Assembly (NCBI RefSeq): GCF_901000735.1
Contig: NC_081548.1
Coordinates: forward strand, 6,327,364 to 6,391,363
Length of the DNA: 64,000 bases
From: Corylus avellana
Taxonomy: Eukaryota > Streptophyta > Magnoliopsida > Fagales > Betulaceae
Direction: 5' to 3'
Part shown: positions 25,578 through 36,018 of the stretch, piece by piece
Position numbering within the stretch: the first letter of the stretch is position 1
Layout of the letters: each line of letters starts with the position of its first letter
The notes under the pieces: model-generated
The model's input: the letters and a program-made list of their open reading frames with translations, nothing else
Told to the model about the DNA's origin: nothing
Databases searched by the model: none
Made by a program: the position numbers and the translations under genes

Positions 25578-25735
25578 GAGAAATGCTTCAATCTAATTAA
25601 TAAAAAATATACATTTTACCCGTAAAAGTTTATGCCACATTATTTTTTTGTGGAAAGAAAAAAGACAAAATAAAAAGAAGATGATGTGCATAGCATCTTG
25701 TCACATGAACTTTTGTGGGAAAATGATAAAGGTAC
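25578..25735. mobile_element. Partial MITE of the GAGAAATGC family
   Basis: The left end 'gagaaatgcttcaatctaat' is shared with the copies at 34475 and 51664. The right half stops at 'ttttgtgggaaaatgataaa' and lacks the terminal 'attctagcatatctc', so it is truncated or diverged. Confidence 0.6.
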
Positions 25736-25843
25736 AACTTAAATCTAACTTTGGCCCAACTTTTCTCTTAAGTTTTTTTTAAAAAAACTACTAGTTGAGG
25801 AGAGAGAGCCTTAAACTAGAGAGAGAAAGAGAAATTTGGTTAA

Positions 25844-26026
25844 GAGAAATGCTAGAATCTAATAAAAACTCTATATTTTGCTCATAAAAATCCACATGGC
25901 AAGATGCCACATATCTTTTTTTTTTTTTTTAGGAGAAAAAAAAGACAAAACGAAAAGAAGATGATATGATATCTTGCCACATGGACTTTTATGGGCAAGA
26001 GTTTTTATTAAATTCTAGCATATCTC
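25844..26026. mobile_element. MITE of the GAGAAATGC family, complete
   Basis: It starts 'gagaaatgctagaatctaat' and ends 'aaattctagcatatctc', with inner arms 'cataaaaatccacatggcaa' and 'cttgccacatggacttttat'. The core is a poly-T/poly-A-flanked stretch. The terminal motif resembles that of the 393-bp element at 51893, which has a 9-bp target duplication. Confidence 0.75.
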
Positions 26027-26328
26027 AAATTAAAATCGTACTGCCACCTAAGATTTATATGGCCCAAACATATACTTTTTAATGTAATCAAGCAATATTT
26101 ATCGAGGTTTTATTAGATTATAGCATATCTTTTTAGTGTTTGATTGAAACTCTAATGCCCTTTGAAACTTGTATAAATACATTGATCCTCGCCTATTTTA
26201 ACATCAATGTGATCTGAAAGTAATCCCCACCCTTGTATAAATACTGACGTCAACGTGATCCCCAGCCTCAAGTCTTCCAGCATCACCACCAGCGGAGCCT
26301 TGTTTTTGATTTGAAATTAAGCGTTGAA

Positions 26329-26745
26329 ATGGGATTTGAAACGATGCCAGTAGGATTTCGATTTCACCCAACTATTGAAGAGATTTTTATGTTTCTTCGA
26401 ATGAAGGTGAAGGGAGAGGCGTTGCCTCATGACGAGGTGGGTGAGTTCGATATCTATGGGAATAGGGAACCATGGATTATATTCGATCCGACGGTGAAAA
26501 AACAATTCTTCGTCTTTACAAAGTTGAAGAAGAAGAGCAAGTCAAGGAGGGATAGAGTTGTTGGATGCAGCACTTGGAAGAACGAACACACTCAAGAAGT
26601 TCGTGATCCTAAAAACAACAAACTCATTGGAATCAAGAAATCTTTTGTCTTCAAATATACAAAGAACAAGGCCAAAGGTACTAACCGCAATGGCCACTGG
26701 ATCATGAAAGAGTTTTCTCTTCGAGACTACTCAAAGGTGGAAGAT
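26329..26745 (+). pseudogene. NAC-domain gene copy A, exon 2 deleted
   Basis: NAC proteins are plant transcription factors with an N-terminal DNA-binding domain of five subdomains. Exon 1 (139 codons) is undamaged: 'PVGFRFHPTIEE' (subdomain A), 'GEFDIYGNREPWIIFD' (B), 'FFVFTKLKKKSKSRRDRVVG' (C), 'IGIKKSFVFKYTKNK' (D) and the start of E, 'GHWIMKEFSLRDYSKVED'. It ends at a GTAAGT donor. The second exon found in the other copies is missing. At 27062 the intron runs directly into sequence from beyond the stop codon, a deletion of about 0.7 kb relative to copy C. Unspliced read-through would add 30 unrelated residues and end at 26835. So the end of subdomain E and the activation tail are lost. Confidence 0.85.
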
Positions 26746-27118
26746 GTAAGTATATACATATATAATCCCAATCTCTCGTGTTGTTTTTACTTAGAATTTT
26801 CTTTTCCTTTAAATTTGAAATTCTCAAATTTATAAATCTCAGGGTTCTTAGAGTCTAAAATAAGTCATGTTTTAGCATTTAATAAGGAAGTTATTAAACC
26901 TATGCTTCTATCTTCCTCATTAAATTTCAGTCAAGATTTATGAATTTGATAATAGAGAATTTTAGGGGATCTCAATCCGTTTTTATTTGGTTTATATAGT
27001 TGGTTTGTTATATTTAATTTATATATATATATATATATATTTTTGTGTGTATATCTTGCATGAAACAATGGCAAGTGATTGTTCTTCTGTTCATTAATGA
27101 AGCTGTGTGTATTTGTAG

Positions 27119-27145
27119 GAGGATCAGAGGATGTTGTTGCCAAAG
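27119..27145 (+). other. Exon-like 27-nt block downstream of each NAC copy
   Basis: The block GAGGATCAGAGGATGTTGTT plus seven bases encodes EDQRMLLPK. It is preceded by TTTGTAG and followed by GTTAGATCC, so it has acceptor- and donor-like edges. Identical blocks lie at 36370, 42418, 53971 and 57587. In copy A it is the first acceptor-like site after exon 1, and joining would be in phase. Whether it is ever spliced is unknown. Confidence 0.3.
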
Positions 27146-27452
27146 GTTAGATCCTATATATACTCTCTTTTATCTTTGGCTTTTTTTATTTTTTACCTAG
27201 GCCATAATCTTCTTATCAACCAATAGATAACATATCATATATACACAGAGTGTACTACACAAAGTTCTGGGGTACTACCCTCGAGAAGTTTTGTAAGATG
27301 GATTGATCTATTGAAACAACTGTATATGCATATAGTTCATTGTCTCTTGTTTTTAGATAAGCAATTACATATCAAAGAGTGGGAAAAGATCAAAATGTTA
27401 CATAGGTGCAGAGCAGTAACAAAAATCGCACCATCTTCCTGTTCTTTACATA

Positions 27453-28450
27453 TTACCTACAATTCTGAATAAATAAATAAATAAAGGAGTGAATAGATTC
27501 ATTCACTAATGAACAATATTGATCAAATTTTAAGTGAACAATTAAAAGAGCAACAATAGTCCTTTCTTGTATGGCCACGCTCTGAAGCTTCAGCATCTCT
27601 TTATGGCTCCTGATCATACATATCAAACAATTAGAGATCAATGGAGACACAAATGTTATCTTTGCTATTTGAAAATGCAGACATAAATGCAATAACAATC
27701 CAGAATTACAACCTCAAAAGCAATGACTTTTGTATCATTTGTATTGCTGTGATTACCATCTCTACAAAAAGTAAGAACACTAGTGAGCTGCAGTGCCAAT
27801 GAGTGCCATATCCCTACTGGCAATACCAATGTGAGAGAGAGGAAAAAAAATAGATCTCTTTATGAAGGCTATACATTTTCTCACAAAGATTTCATCAAAC
27901 ACATGGGATAGCTTGAACATTCACAACCAGCAGCAACTCAAATCAAACACATTGTACTGGTTCTTTTGGCACCTAAATGCTGCAGCCAAAAACAAATTTG
28001 AGAATGTTAACAAACAGAACCAGCTACACACAAAGGGGAAAAGAAAATAAGGAAAAAAAAATTATAAACAGCTAAGAAAATAAATTTAAGGTTTACTTTT
28101 ATTCTCTTTTCTCTTTTTTTCAATGGGGTTAATGGAGCAAAGCTTAGTATTTACTGCTAATCTACAAGAGTCCAGTTCGGCTGCTTACCAAATTGCAGCC
28201 ATTTTCCATTTCTTTCCTCCGTTTTTTTTTCCAAAACTTCAAAAAAAGAAATTTCAAAGTCCAAATTTCACTATGTCTTCCAATTGAGCACTTATTCTTG
28301 TCTATGGATCTGAAGGTGGGGTCAATTTCATAGATTGTGGCAAGGGTGTCGATGATTGTTGATGAGGAAGAAATCCCTGGCAAACGAAAAGCTTTAAAGA
28401 CGTTTTCTTTTGTTCAGAGAAACAGGGAAACAAATCCATCAATGCATGCC
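27453..28450 (-). other. Anonymous conserved minus-strand block, unit 1
   Basis: The block recurs at 36701-37420, 42763-43760, 54302-55020 and 57932-58930. On the minus strand it has peptide-like stretches: 'LPGISSSSTIIDTLATIYEI', 'DGNHSNTNDTKVIAFE' (flanked by AG and GT, 27713-27761) and 'SHKEMLKLQSVAIQERTIV'. Splice phases between the stretches do not fit cleanly and I do not recognise a family. It may be a fragment of an old gene carried with the NAC unit. Copy B lacks about 240 bp of it. Confidence 0.25.
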
Positions 28451-28559
28451 AATGTCACGTCCTGCAGAGAAAAGTCATTCCATATCAGCGTTCTTTTTTT
28501 TTTTTCTTTTCTTTTTATATGACGTTTACTGCCATGTCAGTGTGTAAGCCTCTCTTTGT

Positions 28560-29296
28560 AATTCTCTGTGTAACCGAAGCATTTCTCTTCATATAAAGAG
28601 AGTGATCTGGGTTGCTACTTGCACGATTTTTTAGAGATTTTTCGCATCTTTTCTCATCCCTACAGCCACAGTCACATCTAGCCATTACCGCTGACAGGAT
28701 TGTTTTTTATCATCAGGAGATTTCCCCAACTCCACTGTCGATTATTCCAGTATGATGACCATGTGACAAAATTGAGACCTGCAGCTGAACATTTGACTAG
28801 TGCAAGATGGCAGCACTAGGAGAACTCAAGGAATAGGTGAAAAACTACAATTTTTTTATAGGGCTGACGAAAAAAGTAAACGAGGGACTAGTGAAAACAA
28901 CAGGTCATTGTAGGGAGTTTTGATCCTATGTACCTACGCTGTCAATAAGAATATAAGATACTTTATCATGTACAATATTTAGTCATCTACTTTCGATCGA
29001 GCTATTTGACATTTTATTTTTGAGCCTATTTGTTGCATATTGGAGCTAGGGTTTGGCTTGGGTTCTCTTTAGTCCCTAAGGATTGGGACATGCGTCCCAA
29101 AATAGAACACAAAGGGGCACGTGACTGACTCCCAATAGGTCTAATTCCAACTGAAATTCCCGAATCCTTTGTTGCTATTTGGTTGCTGTTGGTATCTCAT
29201 CACAAGAACTCAACTCAAAAGTGACTAAGACCTCAAAAAATGATAAAAGGGGATAGAAAGTCAAATGACCTCCTCCAGCGAAAACCCAACACTCCA
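28560..29296. other. Non-coding DNA between anonymous block and copia remnant, unit 1
   Basis: No gene seen. The corresponding stretches in the other units are 43860-44596 and 59030-59767. It has the usual AT-rich composition with no repeats of note. Confidence 0.5.
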
Positions 29297-31560
29297 AATC
29301 ACAATAGTGAAGTTAGATGGGCTCCACTGGTCACGGTCCAAAATGTTATATATTAAGAGTAAAATAAAAATGAGACATTTGAATGGTTAAGATTAAGAAT
29401 TAGAACCGGAGCATCCTACTTATGATAAATAGAAAGCAAAAGGTTATACAATATGTCTTGGTTGTTAGATGCAATGAAACCAAAGATTACTTGGAGGTAT
29501 CTATTTCTACGTACTGCAAAGGAGATTTATGATGCAGCATTTCAGACTTATTAATAAATGGATTATATGGCATAGCTGTATGAATTGAAGCCTAAGATTC
29601 ATGGAAAGACTAAGCACAAATAGTCTGTAGCAACATACTTCCATAATCTTTGTGGTTTGTGGTAGAAAGCTCCAAAACTTTCAGACTGAGAGTACAATAA
29701 ACGCAATATAACTCCAAAAACTAATGGAACATGACCCTATTTTTGAGTTTCTTCTTATGTTGAACTCGAAATATGATCGTGTTCAAGTTTAGGTTTTGGG
29801 AAAAGAGCATTTTCCTTCTCTTACAGAAGTTTTTGCTTATGTTATATGCAGGCACGTTGATGGATACCATTTCTAATGAGAAAGAGATTGTTTCGTGATC
29901 ATTGTAATATGCCATCACTTAAAAGAATTTATTGAAAAATTAATGATGATCTTACTCGAGGTAGAGGAGGCCGTTCAGCCCTGTATTCACCACACTTCTG
30001 AAGTGCGACCTATTTCTCCCACTTTTGCTCTCGATTCTTTTACTTCAGACACTCCGACACTCGCTAAGTAAAGGTTGAAATGTTTTGTTGCTTTATGTCT
30101 CAACTGAAAAACACCCATTACAATATCCTATGTTTTGCTCATTCAGGTAATTTAGCTCTCTTAGAATGCATCCTCTACCAACTCAAATGATCCTTGCATT
30201 ATTGATTCAAGAGCCTCAGATCACATTATTAGTTTATCTACTCTACTTTTTCCTACACTTTGTTCAAGGAGGGAAAAAGTTAGGATAGCTGATAATTCCT
30301 TCTCATATACGCCTGACAAAGGTTCAACTTCTACTACTCCTATGTCTCTTCATCTATTTTACACATACCTAATTTGGTAACCAATCTTCTTTTTATTGCA
30401 CTCATTACCATGGACTAAAAGTTGCAGAGTACTCTTTTACACTTATTGTTGTCTATTTCAAGAGCTAACCATCAGAAAGATGATTGCCAGAGGTAGTATG
30501 TTACGTGATTGAGTAACCAATCTCGTAATTCTTCGATCAACAGGGAAAGAAGCCGGATCTGACTTCTTGTTCTTTCCTATGATTGCTAATGGGTGCTAAT
30601 TGTGTGAGAATTAGCAAATAGGAAATTAGAGGATTCCTGAACCTCGTAACAAACGTGAAGTTTGAGATAAAATTATGCGTACCTTTTATTTCTTAGACTG
30701 GACTTTAAATAGAAAATTACAAAGCATAAACTTGGAGACTGACTCCAACTCCTACTAGGATACGCGATCCCCTTATCTAGAGCATGAGACCTACTACAAC
30801 TAATTATGTTGCTGTAGATCTCATCCTTTACGTAGCAGTAGTTGGATAGAGCTTAAGACTTCTATCTCACTACAATGCTAATTCCTACCTCTACTGGAAT
30901 TGAAATAACAATTGGATAATAATGGAATTGAAATAAACAAATAGATAATATTGCAGCATGCTTTATCTCTTGACCTTGCATTCTCATAACATAGTATGAT
31001 GGATGGTCTTTATTATCAGAATTCTTAACTCAAGGAGCACATATGGGTCAAACAAGTTCATCAAGCCACACTTTCTAATAATTTTGTGGAGATGATTTGG
31101 CTATGGCATCAGATACTGAGATATTCCTCATTTCTTATGTTGTAACAAATATTTCCATCTTTGTTTTCTCAGAGTAATGTTTTCTAGTTCAAAATTTTCA
31201 ATCTTTGTTCTAGCAATGTTTTCCAACTTCGTTGTGACACATGTAAACTTACAAAACACCATCGATTGTTATTCCTTTCTAGCTTTAATTAAATCCTACA
31301 CCTTTTGTAGTGCATATTGATGTTTGGATCCCTTGTGCTGTTTGTTTATTTGGTTTCGTTGATTTGCTATATTTATTAAGGATTATTCTCGGATCACTTG
31401 GGTGTATTTCTTAAAGAATAAAAATGATGTTTTCTCTTATTTGCAGACATTTCACAAAGTGATTCAAACACTATTTCATACCTCCATTAAGATTGGTTGT
31501 TCCAATAATGGAATACGTTTATGATGGTCTTAGTTTGTATTTTAGTGAGCATGGCATTAT
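29297..31560 (+). mobile_element. Degenerate Ty1/copia remnant, unit 1
   Basis: Broken copia frames appear in order. The gag traces are 'VKLDGLHWSRSKM', 'SWLLDAMKPKITWRYLFL' and 'EHDPIFEFLLMLNSKYDRV' with 'VLGKEHFPSL'. A protease trace is 'IIDSRASDHI' near 30200, with Arg where the catalytic DSG has Gly. Pre-integrase and integrase traces near 31090-31540 include 'YFLKNKNDVFSYLQTFHKV'. Many stops and shifts; the reverse transcriptase is absent. A non-copia stretch at about 30,580-31,000 may be a nested insertion. It belongs to a different copia family from the element at 8775. Confidence 0.7.
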
Positions 31561-31850
31561 TTTTTTTATAAGTAAACAAATTCATTAAAAGTGCAAGGGG
31601 CGCAACCCAAGTACACAGGATGTATTATGTATACAATAGAAAAACAACCATCAAGATCAAGAACGAGAAAATAGAGCAAAAAATCTACAAAGCTAGAAAT
31701 GTTGAAAAGGACGTTAACAAAGATTTACTCAAACAGTGATTTAAAAAACACAGTTGTAGCTCCAAACCCTTCCAAGGAAAAGGAGTACCATCATTACATG
31801 CAAGAAACCAACTTTAAAAGCGCAAAGTGGCTCAATCATGTGCTATTACT
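31560..31850. repeat. Retroposon-like tail, unit 1
   Basis: After a T-run comes 'ataagtaaacaaattcatta' and 'gcgcaacccaagtacacagg', a phrase typical of short retroposon ends in plant DNA. It recurs at about 46840, 48746 and 62079. The class is not certain. Confidence 0.4.
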
Positions 31851-31917
31851 AGGTCCAAATACATGCGAAGATTGATGCGAGAAGCAACATTCAAGTTAAC
31901 CGATGCCATGATATTTT

Positions 31918-32422
31918 ATGAATAGTAGCAGTAATAACATTGAAGATGCTTACCTGAGTATGTTGTTGAGCCATGAACCTGCAGTTTTACAGTATTCTAG
32001 CCGACAAACTTTAGCTCTCTTAAATAATAAGTATCACTCCACTATTATGGTGAACTTAGGCAAGATGTACTCCAGCAATCCCAATAATGTCTTCTGCATA
32101 TGACAGTGGCCCTTTGTGCCATCTAAATCAAATAATGATAATGATCAATCTCAAGACCAAGACCAAGAAAGAAGGGAATCAATTAGAAACACCAAAACTA
32201 ACTGGAAGTGGCAGTAAATTTGCAAATTATTTCAGCAGTCCAAAAAGATTGCTAGGAAGATTAATAAAGATACATACCTGCTGCAAGAATATAAGAAAGT
32301 TTCACATTCGCTGCAAGCAAAAATTGCCACCATCAACCACGGATTCTCAAAGGCAGAAGCTATTACTTGCATGCAAATACTGGCCCTTGCTTTCCAAAAT
32401 CATTGACTCCACCGTCCTATGA
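31918..32422 (+). other. Conserved segment of uncertain nature, unit 1
   Basis: The plus frame reads 'NNIEDAYLSMLLSHEPAVLQ', which resembles a copia gag phrase, but the minus strand also shows splice-like edges (CAG|GTAAGC near 31952; a 33-nt block ending GCAG|GTATG near 32278). Both readings are short. Nearly identical copies lie at 47198-47702, 49105-49609 and 62437-62941. I cannot assign a function; it could be exons of a decayed host gene or a retroelement fragment. Confidence 0.3.
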
Positions 32423-32451
32423 TCAAATAAAGCCCATTAAAGAAAACAGTC

Positions 32452-32541
32452 TCATTTGTCCTTATTTAAGTACTTTTGATACAGGTTAAATGACATGTCA
32501 AACTCCCTCATTTTGCAGTACGTTTTAATAAGTACTTAAAT
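32452..32541 (-). pseudogene. 3' end of a PPR gene, fused to foreign sequence
   Basis: The minus strand encodes the last residues of the PPR protein seen at 62971 ('YCKMREFDMSF' to the terminal 'QKYLNKDK' and stop). At about 32541 homology stops abruptly and intron-like sequence of the neighbouring unrecognised gene begins. The same junction exists at about 49725 in the right-hand copy. Confidence 0.75.
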
Positions 32542-32607
32542 ATAAACCCCCAATTTATCTTCTTTTTTTCCCTTCAATATCAAAGAGTACAAAAATCAAA
32601 AGCTGAC

Positions 32608-33816
32608 CTCATCATTTTCAAGCATTCCAAACTGTCTTTTAGCATTGTATCCAACACATTGAAAACAGCATATGGATCTCTTTCGTCATCAAAATCCTTT
32701 TGCTTTGAACACCAGTTTTGGGCTCTCAACTGGTATTGTTCACCCATAGCTGTCATGAGATTTTCAAAAGAAGAAGGCTGTAGATCCTCATTCCCCCAAG
32801 TCCTTCACATATGTGTTAAGAATCACAAAAGCCAATTACGCAGACACAACGAAAAAAAAAAGAGAAAATTAAAACCAGTTAAAGAAAAATACATTTGTAT
32901 GATGTTCACTGTTTTTAAAATCAACTGACAGATGGAATTATCAATATGCTTCTTTCTTCATTATTTTCCATATACAGTCCCACATGTTAGTTAACCCAAT
33001 TTTTGGTGCAGAGGTGACACCACCATACAGTCTTTTATCCCAAACCCAGATGAAGAACATGATTGTTACATATAAGAATTGTTGCAACTCACCATATGCT
33101 CTATTAAACCAAAAAGACTAGTCGAAATTACATTTGGAGCTCTTTAAAATTACTTATAAGTTATAACTCCTAGTTTCACCTAGTAAGGAACCAAATCCCT
33201 GTAACACATTCATAATCCATTCATCAACTGTGAGAATTATTTTCTGGGGTATCCCAAGTATTCCATAATTTCATATAACATTTATGCAAGATAGAATCCA
33301 TAATGAAGCTTGAACGAGAGAAAAAATCAAAGCTTCAAAATTTGAACTTCTCTGACTTCTCATAAGTTTTTGAATGAGTCGATAAGAAGCTTAAGGATTT
33401 TCTTTTCTTACAATAAAAGTAAGAAAATAAGCAAAACATAGAAAAAAAATTCAAAATAATAATAATCGTAATAAAAAAAAAAACTATATATATAGCACTA
33501 CATTTAGTTTCTTAAAAGAAAAACGGAAGGAAATGAAAACAATATATACATGTATATAATTCATAGAAATTTTTCATTTTGGTTACCTTAGAAAAGAAGC
33601 ATGGATATTGTTTTCGTCTTTATAATCAGTTTTCTCAGCAACCAACCAGAGTGAATAAAAAGAAGAGAGTTACCGGGAATTAGAATCAAAATTGGTCTTG
33701 CAGCAAAAAATGTTGGCAAAGATTTGAGCAATGTCGTGCTTGAATGAGTCTACGGCTCGATTCAAATATCTAATAAGAACAATAGGGGAAGCCGATGATG
33801 ACGATTCTCTAGAACA
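32608..33816 (-). pseudogene. Two exons of an unrecognised gene X, truncated (left copy)
   Basis: Exons at 33674-33816 and 32608-32802 are bounded by GT and AG and join in phase. The product includes 'SSASPIVLIRYLNRAVDSFK', 'HDIAQIFANIFCCKTNFDS' and, after the junction 'SNSR-TWGNED', 'FENLMTAMGEQYQLRAQNW' and 'DPYAVFNVLDTMLKDSLECL'. No ATG precedes the first exon before a stop, so the 5' end is incomplete or lies in another exon. The 3' end is lost by fusion to the PPR tail. I do not recognise the family. Confidence 0.5.
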
Positions 33817-33829
33817 TCAACAGAGACAA

Positions 33830-34474
33830 ACACATGCACATCTCCCTCTCACACGTCCAAAGGAGTCCAAACTTTGTGCCTTTCCAATCCACAAAATATG
33901 GTTTATTCATTATTGGTTGGTGGAGAGTTTCAAGGCAGCAGAAGAGCACGTCAATCATTCATTAAGCCTCACGTCCTCAACGTCCTCATCTACCGATTTT
34001 TCAGATTGGACCAATCTGAAAGAGGAATCGACTCAACTCATCTCTCACATATGGTTTCTGTGATCAATTTTTTTTTTAAGAAGTGTTCTTAGAGAATTGA
34101 GCTTTGTCAGATCGCAAGACAAGTGTATTTATGCTGAAGTTTTGCTTCTCCCCATTCCGATGAAAGACATTTTAATTTTTATCATGAAGTGAACCGTAAC
34201 AATTGATAGAAAAATTTTCTAAGTATATACACACCAAACAAAACTTTACTTACAAGGTTGCATGTAGGAGGCTCAGCAATCTCAGGAACAAATAAGTTCA
34301 TCTAAGAGTTCGTCCAAAATCAAATACTCTAGAAGCTCTGGATTGGAAAGACGCAGAGATTTGGTGCGGGACGGGAAGAGAGTTCGTCAAAAATCAATTT
34401 ATTTATTATTATTTCTTTCATCATTTTAATTTTGAATTTAAAATTAAATGATTTTACACAATAAAAAATCAGAA
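33830..34474. other. Upstream of gene X fragment, no gene seen
   Basis: A plus-strand frame across 33731-34063 is antisense to gene X and rich in Ser/Thr. I treat it as a shadow. The remainder is AT-rich and ends in a hairpin-like arm before the MITE. Confidence 0.5.
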
Positions 34475-34674
34475 GAGAAATGCTTCAATCTAATTAAAAT
34501 TTCACATTTTGCCCATAAAAGTCTACATGGCAAGATGCCATATTATTATTATTATTATTATTTTTTCTTTTTGTGGAGAGAAAAAGACAAAACAAAAAAA
34601 AGATGATGTGATATCTTGTTATATAGACTTTTATGGGCAAAATATAGAGTTTTTATTAGATTCTAACATATCTC
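34475..34674. mobile_element. MITE of the GAGAAATGC family (left copy)
   Basis: It starts 'gagaaatgcttcaatctaat' and ends 'attagattctaacatatctc'. Inner arms pair ('cccataaaagtctacatg' with 'tatagacttttatgggc'). Its core has an ATT microsatellite (about 6 units) that is shorter in the allelic or duplicate copy at 51664. Confidence 0.75.
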
Positions 34675-34900
34675 AAATTAAAATGGGACTACCACCTAAG
34701 ATTTATATGGCCAAAACATAGACTTTTTAATGCAATCAAACAATATCTATCGAGGTTTTATTAGATTCTAGAATATCTTTTAGTGTTTGATTGAAACTCT
34801 GATTGCCTTTGAAACTTGTATAAATACATTGATCCTCGCCTATTTTAACATCAATGTGATCTGAAAGTGATCCCCACCCTTGTATAAATATTGCCGTCAA

Positions 34901-36018
34901 ATGGGATTTGAAACGACGCCGGTAGGATTTTGATTTCACCCGACTGTTGAAGAGATTTTTATGTTTCTTCGAATGAAGGTAAAAGGGAGAGGCATTGCCT
35001 CAGAGGTGGGTGAGTTCGATATCTATGGGAACAGGGAACCATGGATTATATTTGATCCAACGGTGAAAAAACAATTCTTCGTCTTTACAAAGTTGAAGAA
35101 GAAGAGCAAGTCAAGGAGGGATAGAGTAGTTGGGTGCGGCACTTGGAAGAACGAACACACTCAAGAAGTTCGTGATCCTAAAAACAACAAACTCATTGGA
35201 ATCAAGAAATCTTTTGTCTTCAAATATACAAAGAACAAGGCCAACAGTACTGACTGCAATGGCCACTGGATCATGAAGGACTTTTCTCTTCGAGACTACT
35301 CAAAAGTGGAAGATGTATGTATATATATATATAATCCTAATCTCTCGTGAATTTCTTTTTCCTTTAAATTTGAGATTTTCAAATTCATAAATCTCGGGCT
35401 TCTTAGGGTCTAAAAGAAGCCATGTTTCAGCATTTAATGAGGAAGTTACTAAACCTATGTTTCTAACTTCCTCATTAAATTTCGGTTGAGATTTATGAAT
35501 TTGAGAATAGATCTATTCTAGAGAATTCTAGGAGATCTCAATCTGTTTTTATTTGGTTTGTATAGTTGGTTTGTTATATTTAATTAGATTTATTAATTAT
35601 TGTTTTTTGTTTTGTGTATCTTGTATGCATGCAGTTTGATGAGTACGTCATTTGTAAAATCAGAAACAAAGACTTGGATAAAATGAAACATCCAATCAGA
35701 AACTTTCAACACCATGCCCAACCATCCAATAATCAACAAGTTGCAGTCCTGGAGCCCAACGAAATACACCAAAACAATGGTAAGATCAAGAGAAACCTGA
35801 GCCCCGGAGAAGAAAATATTGACATTGTTGCCCAGCAGACGAACCCTATTGCTGTTGTGCCTGTGTCATCATCTTTAGCAGAATTTTATGCAACAACATC
35901 CCCACCATTACTTACGGAGTTTGAAGGTGATGAGTTTCGTGCAATTTATGATGAGATTAGTGCAATTTGTGATGATCAACAACCCCCTACGTATACGTGC
36001 GATAGTGCTATCAGCTAG
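34901..36018 (+). pseudogene. NAC-domain gene copy B, stop at codon 11
   Basis: Exons are 34901-35314 and 35635-36018. The CGA codon of 'GFRFHP' has become TGA (34931-34933). Two compensating indels then replace 'EALPHD' with 'RGIAS', so the frame returns for 'EVGEFDIYGNREPWIIFD' and the rest of the NAC domain. An in-frame ATG at 34961 could start a protein lacking subdomain A. Exon 2 is intact with 'FDEYVICKIRNKDLDKM' and an acidic tail. The leader has lost about 80 bp compared with copy A, including the TGACGTCA motif. The stop is shared with copy D. Confidence 0.88.

Larger units (their letters stand above)
24051..26328. other. Intergenic DNA between FAR1 fragment and NAC array
   Basis: No intact gene. 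It contains a GC-richer patch with short tandem repeats (25056-25163), a hairpin (25456-25572) and two MITE copies (25578-25735, 25844-26026). The final 160 bp are the promoter-like leader of NAC copy A, with two TATAAATAC motifs (near 26172 and 26236). Confidence 0.55.
26150..32450. repeat. Segmental unit 1 of the NAC array (paralogue of 40795-47730)
   Basis: The order NAC copy, minus-strand anonymous block, copia remnant, conserved 31918-32422 segment is the same as in 40795-47730 and 55970-62960. Divergence from those is visibly higher than between the two latter copies, with an exon-2 deletion and many point differences. Within the left contig this is therefore a genuine older tandem duplication. 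Confidence 0.75.

Noticed and set aside
33731..34063. 110-codon plus-strand frame, repeated at 50921-51253
   Set aside because: It is antisense to a minus-strand exon pair with phase-compatible splice sites and has no recognisable domain; the minus strand is the better reading.
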